Position numbers and translations under genes: made by a program
Notes under the pieces: generated by a model
Seen by the model: the letters and a program-made list of their open reading frames with translations, nothing else
Told to the model about the DNA's origin: nothing
Databases searched by the model: none
In this document: one piece after another, positions 51,993 to 59,855 of the stretch
Position numbering within the stretch: position 1 is the stretch's first letter
Layout: every line of letters starts with the position of its first letter
DNA from: Halobacillus dabanensis
Lineage (GTDB): Bacteria; Bacillota; Bacilli; Bacillales; Halobacillaceae
Reading direction: 5' to 3'
Assembly: GCF_900114165.1 (NCBI RefSeq)
Contig: NZ_FOSB01000003.1
Location: 124,001 to 188,000, forward strand
DNA length: 64,000 nucleotides

Positions 51993-52820
51993 ATGGAATC
52001 AAGATTGATTGACGTACTCCAACCGATAAAAGAAAATGATTATACGTTGCCTGAAGGTCAGAATTTACAAGAGCTCACCACTATGATGCTACAAAAAATA
52101 GGTTCTGTCCATCCTGTTTTACGTGATGATTTGATTCATTCCATTTTTACCACATTTATTGAACGTGGTCATTATACGAATGAACAGTTGAAAAATATTT
52201 TACAATCTGTTTTGAACAAGAACTATTTATTTTATCGGATTGGGACTTCGAAAAAAGAGGAAGATGCGGTCTTTAAACGGAGCTTTTCCGTGCTGTTGAT
52301 TCCGCCGATTATGGATAAGCACAGACAATCCCCCTTTCTGAAAGAAGAAGAGATCCATCGTGTGTGGGATCATTTAAAAAAATATATGCAACAAGAAAAG
52401 GATCACCGTGGGTATGTGAAAGAGAAAGGCTGGGCTCACGCTATGGCCCATGCTGCGGATGCGATTCACAGTGTCGCTGCTTGTGATGAGATCACTAAAG
52501 AAGAAATTTTGGCTATGTTGCCTGTTATCCGTGAGCAATTCCTCATCGATCAACCTTATCTTTTTGATGAAGAAGAGCGGATGGTGACCGCTGTTATAAA
52601 GATGTTTGGCAAAATCAGTCACGAAGAAAGAGTGGAGTGGCTCGAAACATTGCTCTATATCCGGGAGGGCTGGCAAAATCCGGACGAAGATATCATTATT
52701 AATAATAGCAAGCACTTTATGAGAGCGATGTATTTTCGTATGCTGGAAGGCGATTATAAAGAGCTTCGCCAGGTTTTAGAGAATTTGTTAAGGGAACTTA
52801 GGAAACAAGAAGCCTATTAA
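51993..52820 (+). CDS. DUF2785 domain protein
   Basis: This 275-residue soluble helical protein contains the DUF2785 features IFTTFIERGHYTNEQL, FKRSFSVLLIPPIM, and DHRGYVKEKGWAHAMAHAAD, a His-rich conserved stretch near residue 140. HEAT-like helical repeats are plausible. Function unknown. The ATG at 51993 has AGGAGG eight bases upstream; the in-frame GTG at 51984 overlaps that site. Confidence 0.82.
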   Translation: MESRLIDVLQPIKENDYTLPEGQNLQELTTMMLQKIGSVHPVLRDDLIHSIFTTFIERGHYTNEQLKNILQSVLNKNYLFYRIGTSKKEEDAVFKRSFSVLLIPPIMDKHRQSPFLKEEEIHRVWDHLKKYMQQEKDHRGYVKEKGWAHAMAHAADAIHSVAACDEITKEEILAMLPVIREQFLIDQPYLFDEEERMVTAVIKMFGKISHEERVEWLETLLYIREGWQNPDEDIIINNSKHFMRAMYFRMLEGDYKELRQVLENLLRELRKQEAY

Positions 52821-52840
52821 CTAATACACGGAGGAAGCGT

Positions 52841-53266
52841 ATGATTCGATGGGGACTTTTCATCGGAACGACATCTGGTCTTGTGCTTGGTCTTTATATG
52901 TGGTTTGTCGAGCAAGTCACGGGTAAAAGGATTTACACATTGCTGATGAACGTAGATTTCATTCCAATCTTAGGTGAGATCGATTGGCCAATTTTCATGG
53001 AGTGGTTGTTCCATTTGATCATTTCTTGGATCATAGGTATTCTATTTGCTTACGCATTCACATATCAGCTGAAAAACACCAACAGATCTCGCTGGTTATC
53101 AGCCAGTATATTATCAGGTATTGCAGCGATAACTTATGTTCCTTTGACAATTTTGGCTATTAAAGAAACGCCAGCACTCAAGGATGGAGTTGCCATCTTC
53201 TATTGGTTGATGGGGCATGTCCTTTACGCTATAACATTAAAAAAATCGTATGATAGGTTTCGTTAA
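52841..53266 (+). CDS. Hypothetical four-helix membrane protein
   Basis: This 141-residue protein has four hydrophobic segments (about 4-24, 50-75, 85-107, 118-134), charged loops and no recognisable motif. GGAGG precedes the ATG. It follows the DUF2785 gene by 20 bases and shares its terminator, so the two are probably one operon. The family is not recognised. Confidence 0.72.
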   Translation: MIRWGLFIGTTSGLVLGLYMWFVEQVTGKRIYTLLMNVDFIPILGEIDWPIFMEWLFHLIISWIIGILFAYAFTYQLKNTNRSRWLSASILSGIAAITYVPLTILAIKETPALKDGVAIFYWLMGHVLYAITLKKSYDRFR

Positions 53267-53296
53267 AAAAAGTCGGGGAATGATTCCCGACTTTTT
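53267..53296 (+). terminator. Terminator of the DUF2785 operon
   Basis: AAAAAGTCGGG/CCCGACTTTTT with an 8-base loop. Confidence 0.9.
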
Positions 53297-53321
53297 ATGT
53301 ATCAGCATTTAATGGGATTAG

Positions 53322-53858
53322 CTAAGATATGGTCAGCATAAGTGCTACTATGATTGCCCCGATTGCCTGTATCCAACTTCCTAGTGCAGATAATCCACTC
53401 GCTTCCATCCCCTTTAATTCTTTCCCGGCGGCTACAGCCTGAATGGAATTTCCTACAACTTCTAAAGTTTCTCCATTTAATTTATAAGCATTTGATAGTG
53501 ACGGTGGGTCCCCAACCGTTTCATAAAAACCAATTAGCCCACCGAGTGCTTGGAGCAAATTCCCTTTTATTACAAGATTGAGATCAAATTGCCTGTCTAA
53601 ATCCGTTATTAAACTATAGATGACCGTTGAATTCCCGGCTGCCTGAATCAAGTTACCTGTCTTTGAAAAGGAAGATGCGGAGGCATTATCAGCAGCGATT
53701 CCATTCCCTGTCGCTTGTAATGTATTTCCAATTATATTAAGGCTTTGATCGTTTTCACCTGTACGGAAATCTAAAGAAGCATTAATAGCGGAAGCAATTG
53801 TCCCAGCCGCAACCACCCAATAACCGAAAAGGATCTGATTTTCAATATCATTGCTCAT
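53322..53858 (-). CDS. Repeat protein with GNxxQAxG motifs (DUF6944-like)
   Basis: This 178-residue protein is built from repeats of a GN-x-(I/L)-QA-x-G unit: IIGNTLQATGNGI, KTGNLIQAAGNST, IKGNLLQALGGLI, VVGNSIQAVAAGK, ALGSWIQAIGAII. A hydrophobic C-terminal segment follows (IQAIGAIIVALMLTIS). It is rich in Ala, Gly and Ser with few charges. It recalls the repetitive DUF6944 proteins of Bacillaceae, an assignment from memory. Surface or membrane-associated location is possible; no function is known. GGAG precedes the ATG. Confidence 0.72.
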   Translation of the reverse strand: MSNDIENQILFGYWVVAAGTIASAINASLDFRTGENDQSLNIIGNTLQATGNGIAADNASASSFSKTGNLIQAAGNSTVIYSLITDLDRQFDLNLVIKGNLLQALGGLIGFYETVGDPPSLSNAYKLNGETLEVVGNSIQAVAAGKELKGMEASGLSALGSWIQAIGAIIVALMLTIS

Positions 53859-53987
53859 GGTAAATTACTCCTCTTTAGTTATGCTACTCAAATTAGCGGG
53901 ATTTGTGATTTTTGGTATGAAGAGTATTTTGAATAAAACAATCCGTGGTCCCTTATCAAACATTTCAATAACTTAAAATTTGCAATA

Positions 53988-54041
53988 AAACAGTGAAGCG
54001 CCTGATTGTGCACGTGCACTCAATCAGGCGCTTCACTGTTT
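53988..54041. repeat. Long perfect inverted repeat
   Basis: A perfect 21-bp stem begins AAACAGTGAAGCGCCTGATT at 53988 and closes at 54041. The 12-base centre holds the palindrome TGCACGTGCA. It is not attached to any gene end and has no T-run of its own beyond TTT. Unknown function. Confidence 0.75.
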
Positions 54042-54054
54042 AGAAAATCATTAG

Positions 54055-54075
54055 GGGGTACTCAGTATATACCCC
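54055..54075. repeat. Inverted repeat GGGGTA/TACCCC
   Basis: A 6-bp inverted repeat with a 9-base spacer, 14 bases after the long inverted repeat, in the same gene-free region. Confidence 0.5.
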
Positions 54076-54152
54076 ATAATTAAAAAATATAACTCCTTTT
54101 TGTCATTTAGTTTTTTTCTACCATATTTATATCAGTGAAATTTTACAATATA

Positions 54153-54185
54153 CACTTCTGGTGATATAACTGCATACCAGAAGTG
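54153..54185. repeat. Inverted repeat CACTTCTGG/CCAGAAGTG
   Basis: Perfect 9-bp arms separated by 15 bases, in the gene-free region 53859-54251. Possibly a remnant end of a mobile element; no transposase is present. Confidence 0.5.
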
Positions 54186-54212
54186 GGATAGTGTCCTATT
54201 TTCAACTGAAAC

Positions 54213-54247
54213 AAAAAAGACCAGACCGATAACCGGCCTGATCTTTT
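54213..54247 (-). terminator. Terminator of the DUF3813-like gene
   Basis: In the minus-strand RNA AAAAGATCAGGCCG pairs with CGGTCTGGTCTTTT using two G-U pairs, followed by Ts; 5 bases after the stop. Confidence 0.82.
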
Positions 54248-54251
54248 GGTG

Positions 54252-54461
54252 TTATTGCAAATTGTTGTGATGTGATTCTACTTCTTGTTCAAACTGCTGT
54301 AGCTGTTGTTTCTCCTGTTGTGAACATTGGCTATAGGCAGATTGAATGGCTTGTTTTGCAGCTTCCATATCATGCTGGGAAGTTGCATCGTGTTTGCCTC
54401 CACGTCTTTGTGTGAAACGGTTAACTGCATCGCGAGCATTTTCAAAAAGGTTTTTCTCCAT
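54252..54461 (-). CDS. Small DUF3813-like protein
   Basis: This 69-residue hydrophilic protein: MEKNLFENARDAVNRFTQRR, then EAAKQAIQSAYSQCSQQEKQ and a Gln/Glu-rich end. The pattern fits DUF3813, a small family found near yitU in Bacillaceae. Ribosome site GGAGGG lies inside the last codons of the preceding gene. Function unknown. Confidence 0.75.
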   Translation of the reverse strand: MEKNLFENARDAVNRFTQRRGGKHDATSQHDMEAAKQAIQSAYSQCSQQEKQQLQQFEQEVESHHNNLQ

Positions 54462-54463
54462 GG

Positions 54464-54610
54464 TTAAAACCCTCCTACCGTATGCTGGTCAGATTCGATT
54501 TCTTTACGATTCGCTTCTGTAAGCCGTTTGGGCTCCATCTCACTTTCGTCGAATTTTCGAACCTCGGTCCAACGATTATCTTTACGATCGGTTTTCTTTT
54601 GCTGCTCCAT
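54464..54610 (-). CDS. Small hydrophilic protein, 48 residues
   Basis: Minus-strand frame MEQQKKTDRKDNRWTEVRKF, then DESEMEPKRLTEANRKEIES and DQHTVGGF. GGAGGG lies 7 bases before the ATG and the stop is 2 bases from the DUF3813-like start, whose ribosome site it contains, so the two form a mini-operon. Extremely charged; no known family recognised. A 60-residue frame overlaps it out of phase but has no ribosome site. Confidence 0.72.
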   Translation of the reverse strand: MEQQKKTDRKDNRWTEVRKFDESEMEPKRLTEANRKEIESDQHTVGGF

Positions 54611-54633
54611 GACAAGACCCTCCTGTCATAAAT

Positions 54634-54661
54634 AAGCCTGAACGCTTTCACGTTCAAGCTT
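54634..54661 (-). terminator. Probable terminator of yitU
   Basis: AAGCCTGAACG with CGTTCAAGCTT (one mismatch), 6-base loop. On the minus strand it follows yitU and precedes the small gene; the tail is ATTTATG, so termination may be partial. Confidence 0.5.
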
Positions 54662-54705
54662 AGTATGGAGGGAGAGTGGATTTATTACGCAAGGAAAAAT
54701 GTACC

Positions 54706-55524
54706 TTATATGGCGTGCTTATTGATTTTGAGGTAATCATCAAGAAATTCACCTATACCGTTTTCTTCATTGGACCTTGTCACATGGTTGGCAAGATCCT
54801 TTAATTCATTTATAGCATTACCCATTGCAACGCCGACACCTGCATATTCGATCATTTCTAAATCGTTATCTTCATCGCCGAAAGCAATAATTCGTTCTTG
54901 TGGGATATGGAAATACCGGGCGACTTTATCCAACCCGACAGCTTTGTTCATTCCAGCACGAACAATTTCAATGACATGCCACGGTGCTCCCCATTTACGG
55001 TGATCGATTAAAGATGCATGTTCATCAAGTTCTTGTCGCAACTGTTGGATTTTCTCTTCTTCTGGATGGATCAGAATGGAAGTAGGGTCATCTTTTAAAT
55101 TGGATTGTAATCGTCCGATAGTGATTGGATCATTTTCAGTTTGGAAAATACTCATGATTTCCTCATCGTATTGATCGAGATATACTTTATCTTTCACTTC
55201 GGCGAGTATGTTTTTCACCCCTAGTTCTTGGCAAGTATGAATGATTTTATGGGCTGTGCGAATTCCTAGTGGTGAGTGAACGGCATCCCATTGGTGGTCT
55301 TTAGGATGGTGGATCAATGCACCATTAAAGTTCACCATTGGTGTATCGAGTCCGAGTTCATGGTAAAAATCTATACTGGCCCGATGAGGTCTTCCTGTGG
55401 CGATGACAATTATATGCCCTTGCGCCATCGCACTCAAAACTGTATGTTTCGTTTTTTTACTGATTGTCTTTCCGTCTGTAAGTAATGTACCGTCTAAATC
55501 TAAAGCAATTAAATGTCGTTCCAA
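54706..55524 (-). CDS. yitU: Cof-type HAD phosphatase YitU
   Basis: This 272-residue HAD-superfamily hydrolase has motif I IALDLDGTLLTD (nucleophile Asp), motif II VIATGRPH and motif III/IV NKAVGLDKVARY with AFGDEDNDLEMIEYAGVGVAMGNA. It has a C2 cap between residues 85 and 190. Such enzymes dephosphorylate sugar phosphates, FMN precursors or PLP; B. subtilis YitU has been linked to 5-amino-6-ribitylamino-uracil phosphate dephosphorylation. The start is TTG, with GAGGTG at good spacing. Confidence 0.9.
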   Translation of the reverse strand: MERHLIALDLDGTLLTDGKTISKKTKHTVLSAMAQGHIIVIATGRPHRASIDFYHELGLDTPMVNFNGALIHHPKDHQWDAVHSPLGIRTAHKIIHTCQELGVKNILAEVKDKVYLDQYDEEIMSIFQTENDPITIGRLQSNLKDDPTSILIHPEEEKIQQLRQELDEHASLIDHRKWGAPWHVIEIVRAGMNKAVGLDKVARYFHIPQERIIAFGDEDNDLEMIEYAGVGVAMGNAINELKDLANHVTRSNEENGIGEFLDDYLKINKHAI

Positions 55525-55713
55525 TTTTCTTCACCTCATTTGTATGTATAGTTTATCGGGTAGGTAGGTGAATTGTAAAGAATTTCCCTAGAGTCTACCT
55601 ACCGCTTTCCAATTAATGTTGGCAGTGTTACGATAAATATTATATAAAGAAGATATGAATACCATCTAAACGAAACGTAAAGTTTTTGTTTTTGCAGAAA
55701 GGAACAAGGAACA

Positions 55714-56478
55714 ATGATAGGCATATACCGTAATTCATTTAAAAACGTACCTGTATTGACTGTTGTGGATTCTACAAAACAAGATCAGCCATTGCCTGTT
55801 TTCATCTATTTTCACGGGTTTACATCCGCTAAAGAACACAATCTCCCTCAAGCCTATTTACTTGCCCAAAAGGGCTACAGGGTAATTTTACCGGATAGCA
55901 TCTATCACGGTGAGCGAGATGAAGACATGCCTAAACAAGAATTGAATTTTAAGTTTTGGGATATTGTGTATCAAAACTTAAAAGAACTTCAGGATATTAA
56001 GGATGAGCTTGATCGCTTGGATTTAGTCAAGGATTGTCGCATCGGTGTCGGAGGAACTTCCATGGGTGGAATCACGACAAGTGCTGCACTTACTATGTAT
56101 CCGTGGATTCAAGCATCGACTGTGATGATGGGCTCGCCAAAACCAGTCGACTTTGCGAAAAAACTTATCCAGGATGTGGAGAAGACAGGAATCGTGCTTC
56201 CAATCAAAAAAGAAGAGCTTGATGAACTGTACCGTTCTCTTGAAGGAATTGACCTCTCCAAACAAATGGAGAAACTCTACGGTCGTCCTCTTTTCTTTTG
56301 GCATGGTGATGCAGATCCAGTTGTTCCTTTTGAACATTCCTATGATTTTTACAATGAAGCGATTGAGCAGTACAAAAATCCGGAAAATATCCGTTTCTTA
56401 AGGGAAGTCGGACGTGATCATAAAGTAAGTCGATTCGCCGTCCTGGAAATGGTTAATTGGTTGGAGTTAGTATTGTAA
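55714..56478 (+). CDS. yitV: Alpha/beta hydrolase YitV
   Basis: This 254-residue alpha/beta-fold hydrolase of the prolyl-oligopeptidase-like esterase type. It has oxyanion YFHGFTSAKEHN, nucleophile Ser in GVGGTSMGGITTSAAL, Asp in FFWHGDADPVVPFEHS and His in VGRDHKVSRFAV. No signal peptide, so it is cytosolic. Matches B. subtilis YitV in position and length. Natural substrate unknown. RBS AAGGAAC. Confidence 0.88.
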   Translation: MIGIYRNSFKNVPVLTVVDSTKQDQPLPVFIYFHGFTSAKEHNLPQAYLLAQKGYRVILPDSIYHGERDEDMPKQELNFKFWDIVYQNLKELQDIKDELDRLDLVKDCRIGVGGTSMGGITTSAALTMYPWIQASTVMMGSPKPVDFAKKLIQDVEKTGIVLPIKKEELDELYRSLEGIDLSKQMEKLYGRPLFFWHGDADPVVPFEHSYDFYNEAIEQYKNPENIRFLREVGRDHKVSRFAVLEMVNWLELVL

Positions 56479-56552
56479 ACAGCAGGAATATTTTATTCTC
56501 CATGTAATTTTGTTTATAATAGAGAGTGAAGAAATGTGAAGGGGGAAAAAAA

Positions 56553-56867
56553 GTGAGTACAACTGCACTTGAAGAAAATGCAATGGGTGCCCTTGAAAAT
56601 GTTATTGACCCTGAACTCGGCATTGATATCGTAAACTTAGGGTTAGTTTACGGCGTCGATATAGATGATAATGGCGATACAACAGTGACAATGACATTGA
56701 CTGCGATGGGTTGCCCACTTGCGGGTCATATTGAACAGGACGTGAAACGCTGCTTAGCGGATCTTCCTGAACTTAACGAAGTAACTGTAAATATTGTCTG
56801 GAACCCGCCTTGGACAAAAGATCGGATGAGCCGTTACGCAAAAATTGCGCTTGGTATTCCGGATTGA
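56553..56867 (+). CDS. yitW: MIP18/SufT-type Fe-S assembly factor YitW
   Basis: This 104-residue protein of the DUF59 family: ALENVIDPELGIDIVNLGLV, VTMTLTAMGCPLAGHIEQDV with a conserved Cys, and VNIVWNPPWTKDRMSRYAK. The family helps mature Fe-S proteins and some hydroxylases. The start is GTG at 56553 with AAGGGGG seven bases upstream; the frame extends to 56526 without support. A terminator follows. Confidence 0.92.
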   Translation: MSTTALEENAMGALENVIDPELGIDIVNLGLVYGVDIDDNGDTTVTMTLTAMGCPLAGHIEQDVKRCLADLPELNEVTVNIVWNPPWTKDRMSRYAKIALGIPD

Positions 56868-56878
56868 TGGAATGTATG

Positions 56879-56910
56879 CCCCTGCCGTTTGAATAACGGT
56901 AGGGGTTTTT
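56879..56910 (+). terminator. Terminator of yitW
   Basis: CCCCTGCCGTT with AACGGTAGGGG (one G-U), then five Ts. Confidence 0.88.
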
Positions 56911-57149
56911 ACATAAACATGGGTTTATTCATTTAAGTAGGGTATTTTCATATTTGACCCAATTACGGCCCCTTCGGGTTTCTCGTTTTTATGCTTTTAA
57001 TGGTTGCTCGATCTTTGGTGAACCTCTGACATCAGTTGATTGAGGTATAATCATCACTATGATTTGTAACGACCGCCATCACACGATTTTCACTTGGGCT
57101 AGGCACACCTCCCGGGTTGTTTGCAATTTATTTTAAGGAGGGGAGAGAC

Positions 57150-57668
57150 ATGAGCCTTTCGCCGGTTTTTCAAGTTGTTGGCTTTAAGAACAGTGGAAAA
57201 ACATCTCTGCTATCCGACTTGATTGCGTATGGAACAGGTCGAGGGGAAAGAGTTGCAACTATCAAACATCAAAGTCATGATGAACCCTTGAAAGTGATCC
57301 ACCATGATACAGATAGCTACCGTTTGCATGAATCGGGGGCTTTTATGACAGGCGTAGATAGCCACCGACGTTTTCAGCTTGAATTGACTCATGAAGACGA
57401 CCTTCCACTGGAAAGTCTTGTTTCGATTTATCAACATTTTTCACCAGATTTAATTGTCGTTGAGGGATATACTCAAGAGCAGTTCCCAAAAGCGGTTATT
57501 ATAAAAAGGGACACAGAGTTACATCTGCTGAAGGAATTGGCGAATATTCAATTGGTGATCTGTTGGGATGAGTGCATGACTGATGATATCCCTTTCCCTG
57601 TTATTTCCTTGAAAGATTGGAGAAAACATTTACATGAAGTTTATAAGTTAGCAAAAAGTGGAGGATAA
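57150..57668 (+). CDS. mobB: Molybdopterin-guanine dinucleotide biosynthesis protein MobB
   Basis: This 172-residue P-loop GTPase-like protein helps MobA attach GMP to molybdopterin. The Walker A is VVGFKNSGKTSLLSDLI, followed by VATIKHQSHDE, the D-T-D-S-Y-R-L motif (HHDTDSYRLHESGA) and the IVVEGYTQEQFPKAVII segment. All expected MobB features are present. The ATG at 57150 follows GGAGGGG. No other molybdenum cofactor gene is in the window, so it stands alone here. Confidence 0.92.
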   Translation: MSLSPVFQVVGFKNSGKTSLLSDLIAYGTGRGERVATIKHQSHDEPLKVIHHDTDSYRLHESGAFMTGVDSHRRFQLELTHEDDLPLESLVSIYQHFSPDLIVVEGYTQEQFPKAVIIKRDTELHLLKELANIQLVICWDECMTDDIPFPVISLKDWRKHLHEVYKLAKSGG

Positions 57669-57699
57669 AAAAAGTCAGCTTTTTAAGGCTGACTTTTTT
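57668..57699. terminator. Bidirectional terminator mobB/uppP
   Basis: AAAAAAGTCAGC/GCTGACTTTTTT with an 8-base loop between convergent genes. Confidence 0.88.
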
Positions 57700-57726
57700 G
57701 GACTTAGATAGCGTCCGTCTTTTAAA

Positions 57727-58536
57727 TTATAAGAAAAGGACAACAAGACCACCTACGATAAAGCAGTAAAAAGCGAAATATTTCAAGTTCCCCCGGGCCA
57801 TGATATTCATGAACCATTTCAAGGAAAAGTAGGATGCCACAACAGAACCTGCAAAAGCAAGTGTGTAGGCGAACCATGCGCCCTCGGCCTCCGCATTGAC
57901 AATTACATCCTCAATGGACAAAAGCATCGTCCCTAAACTCACAGGGATAAATAACAAGAATGAAAAGCGCAGAGCAGTTTCCTGTTTCATACCAAGGAAC
58001 ATCGCAGCAACAATGGTAGCTCCGGACCGGCTGATCCCCGGAATTAACGCAACAGCTTGTCCTAGTCCTACAATGACAGCATCTTTCCATGTTAATTGCC
58101 CGTCCCCTTTACGGCCACGAAGGTTACGAATGAGCCAAAGGGCTATTCCTGTAATGATTAGTGTAATTCCTACGGTTTGTACCGTAGATAAGACTTCAAT
58201 AGCATCTCCCAGCAGGATTCCCAATACACCAGCAGGGATAGTTCCGATAATCAAATAGATGATAAAATCGAAATCATCTTTTTGTCTGGAGTCCCGCTGA
58301 AATATGTAGCCAAACCCGTTCTTTATGAGACGGATAAGATCTTCTCTGTAAATAATTAATACGGCTACTAGAGAACCAAAGTTGACTAGAACCTCAAAGG
58401 TTAATCCTTTTAACCTCAAACCTAATAATTCCTGCGCAATGACCAGATGTCCACTTGATGAAATCGGAATCGGTTCTGTGAATCCCTGGAAAATCCCCAA
58501 AAATAGATATTTAATAATTATCCATAATTCTTCCAT
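57727..58536 (-). CDS. uppP: Undecaprenyl-diphosphate phosphatase UppP (BacA-type)
   Basis: This 269-residue membrane enzyme recycles undecaprenyl pyrophosphate to the monophosphate lipid carrier for wall synthesis and gives bacitracin tolerance. It has seven to eight helices. Signature one reads [13 protein letters not shown] (usual form GLTEFLPVSSTGH), keeping the catalytic Glu and Ser/His. Signature two is [16 protein letters not shown], with the conserved Arg and Ser. The PIPISSS variant suggests a paralogue subgroup. GGAGG precedes the ATG. Convergent with mobB. Confidence 0.9.
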   Translation of the reverse strand: MEELWIIIKYLFLGIFQGFTEPIPISSSGHLVIAQELLGLRLKGLTFEVLVNFGSLVAVLIIYREDLIRLIKNGFGYIFQRDSRQKDDFDFIIYLIIGTIPAGVLGILLGDAIEVLSTVQTVGITLIITGIALWLIRNLRGRKGDGQLTWKDAVIVGLGQAVALIPGISRSGATIVAAMFLGMKQETALRFSFLLFIPVSLGTMLLSIEDVIVNAEAEGAWFAYTLAFAGSVVASYFSLKWFMNIMARGNLKYFAFYCFIVGGLVVLFL

Positions 58537-58768
58537 GCCTATCTTCCTCCTGACCCTGTGATCGAATACTTACCATTATTTTTATTTTTTTAAGGTGGTC
58601 CTAGAACTGTGTGATATTGCTAAAAGCACTATTCGATTATAAAGCAACCTATTCTATAACACCATACGAATATTTCTTTATTTTTTGGTGGTTTGAAAAT
58701 CAATGGTCAAAGAGTTTCTCTAATAGGGTACCGGAATCGGGTACTAAGTAACTAACTCGTATCAAAAG

Positions 58769-58817
58769 GAAATCGTCTTGCAAATGGAAAGTCCTTTTTT
58801 ATCTGCAAGACGATTTC
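58769..58817. repeat. Orphan inverted repeat
   Basis: Perfect 14-bp arms GAAATCGTCTTGCA and TGCAAGACGATTTC separated by 21 bases that contain GGAAAGTCCTTTTTT. It lies in the 395-bp gene-free stretch 58537-58931; no gene end explains it. The rest of that stretch holds only a terminator. Confidence 0.65.
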
Positions 58818-58890
58818 TTGTTTTGTCTATCCGTGTGTTATACCCTTAGTTCTCCCTATATATAAAATGGGTGATAGAGAATCCAAATAA

Positions 58891-58923
58891 AAAAGCATTG
58901 CTACCCGAAGATAGAATGCTTTT
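58891..58923 (-). terminator. Terminator of the DUF2929 gene
   Basis: AAAAGCATT/AATGCTTTT with a 15-base loop; on the minus strand it is followed by TTTATTTGG, just after the stop at 58932. Confidence 0.7.
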
Positions 58924-58931
58924 TAATAGGC

Positions 58932-59105
58932 TTATGCTTCGTCTTTGATAATTCCTTCTCCAAGTACCACAGCGGCGAGGGTGAAAAGAATCGTCATGAT
59001 GATTACTTGCGAGAATGCAAAGCTGCTTCCTGCCATGTTACTGACTACATAAGCAGACATGAAACTTAGTAAAAAAGCCCAAATGATTGTCCAAATCATC
59101 CGCAT
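58932..59105 (-). CDS. yjzD: Small membrane protein, DUF2929 (YjzD-like)
   Basis: A 57-residue frame with two membrane helices: MRMIWTIIWAFLLSFMSAYV, then VSNMAGSSFAFSQVIIMTIL and FTLAAVVLGEGIIKDEA. The start M-R-x-I-W-T-x-I-W-x-FLLS is the DUF2929/YjzD signature. GAGGTGAG lies upstream of the ATG. YjzD lies in the B. subtilis med-fabHA neighbourhood, matching this location. Function unknown. Confidence 0.82.
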   Translation of the reverse strand: MRMIWTIIWAFLLSFMSAYVVSNMAGSSFAFSQVIIMTILFTLAAVVLGEGIIKDEA

Positions 59106-59242
59106 TGTTACTCACCTCATTTTTTAACACAATCTATCTTTATATTATCAGACACGCTTGGAAAAAGAAATATGAAATCGCTTCATGATTAAACAATGAA
59201 ATGAATAAAATGTAAGAAGTCATAAAAGAGGGGGATTATCCT

Positions 59243-59698
59243 ATGATGGTGACCGTCAATCCATGCTTCCATTGGGTCGGGTATCATATCACCAGAGGCC
59301 TTCTTCAAGAAGGGGTGGAAGTGATTGGCATTGACCCGATTATTGACGAGAAGAGTGACCTCTTATATATGTTCGTGGGACGTAATAGCAATTTTCAACA
59401 CTTTTTTCAAGAATACGATAAGGAAAACTATGTACAAAAAGCGGAAAATGAAATCACAGTGGAGTATGTAGAAGATTTTTTATTAATCAAAAAAGCTAAG
59501 GAAAAACAAGAATGGTTGGAATTGCCGAAACTCTACGGGGAATGGATGGACCTGGATCGCTATGGTTTACAGGGACGGGATTCATTAATGAAATGGATTG
59601 AAATAAATGATGCCATCTATATTGAAGACTTTTTCGAGGATTTTTATCGTGATCTCTTACAAGAAGATCCCATTGTAGTAAAAAAAGCGGAACGATAA
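59243..59698 (+). CDS. Hypothetical protein with NAD-binding-like N-terminus (YjaU/YjaV-like)
   Basis: This 151-residue protein begins VTVNPCFHWVGYHITRGLLQ, EGVEVIGIDPIIDEKSDLL, recalling the first strand-helix-strand of epimerase-type Rossmann folds, but the glycine-rich loop is degenerate and the rest of the fold is absent. The remainder is very acidic and aromatic (LPKLYGEWMDLDRYGLQGRD). Its position next to med corresponds to yjaU/yjaV of B. subtilis. Function unknown. RBS AGAGGGGGA. Confidence 0.65.
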   Translation: MMVTVNPCFHWVGYHITRGLLQEGVEVIGIDPIIDEKSDLLYMFVGRNSNFQHFFQEYDKENYVQKAENEITVEYVEDFLLIKKAKEKQEWLELPKLYGEWMDLDRYGLQGRDSLMKWIEINDAIYIEDFFEDFYRDLLQEDPIVVKKAER

Positions 59699-59855
59699 GG
59701 AAGAGGTAATGGAGAAGAGAGTAGAAGCTATTGTTAGGTGTGAAGATATACTTAGGAAAGTCTGAGGCTTGGGGAATGTCCATTTACTTTTTTAACGGAA
59801 AACAGGTAGAATAGTGAGAGGATATAAGTTGTGGTTATTTTAGGAGTGCTTGAAT

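Noticed and set aside
54475-54657. A 60-codon minus-strand frame near the DUF3813-like gene
   Set aside because: It lacks a ribosome site and overlaps out of phase the better supported 48-residue gene at 54464-54610.
56912-57149. Possible molybdenum-cofactor riboswitch upstream of mobB
   Set aside because: The 240-base leader has some GC-rich pairing near 57060-57120, but I could not match it to the Moco RNA consensus. A covariance search would be needed.
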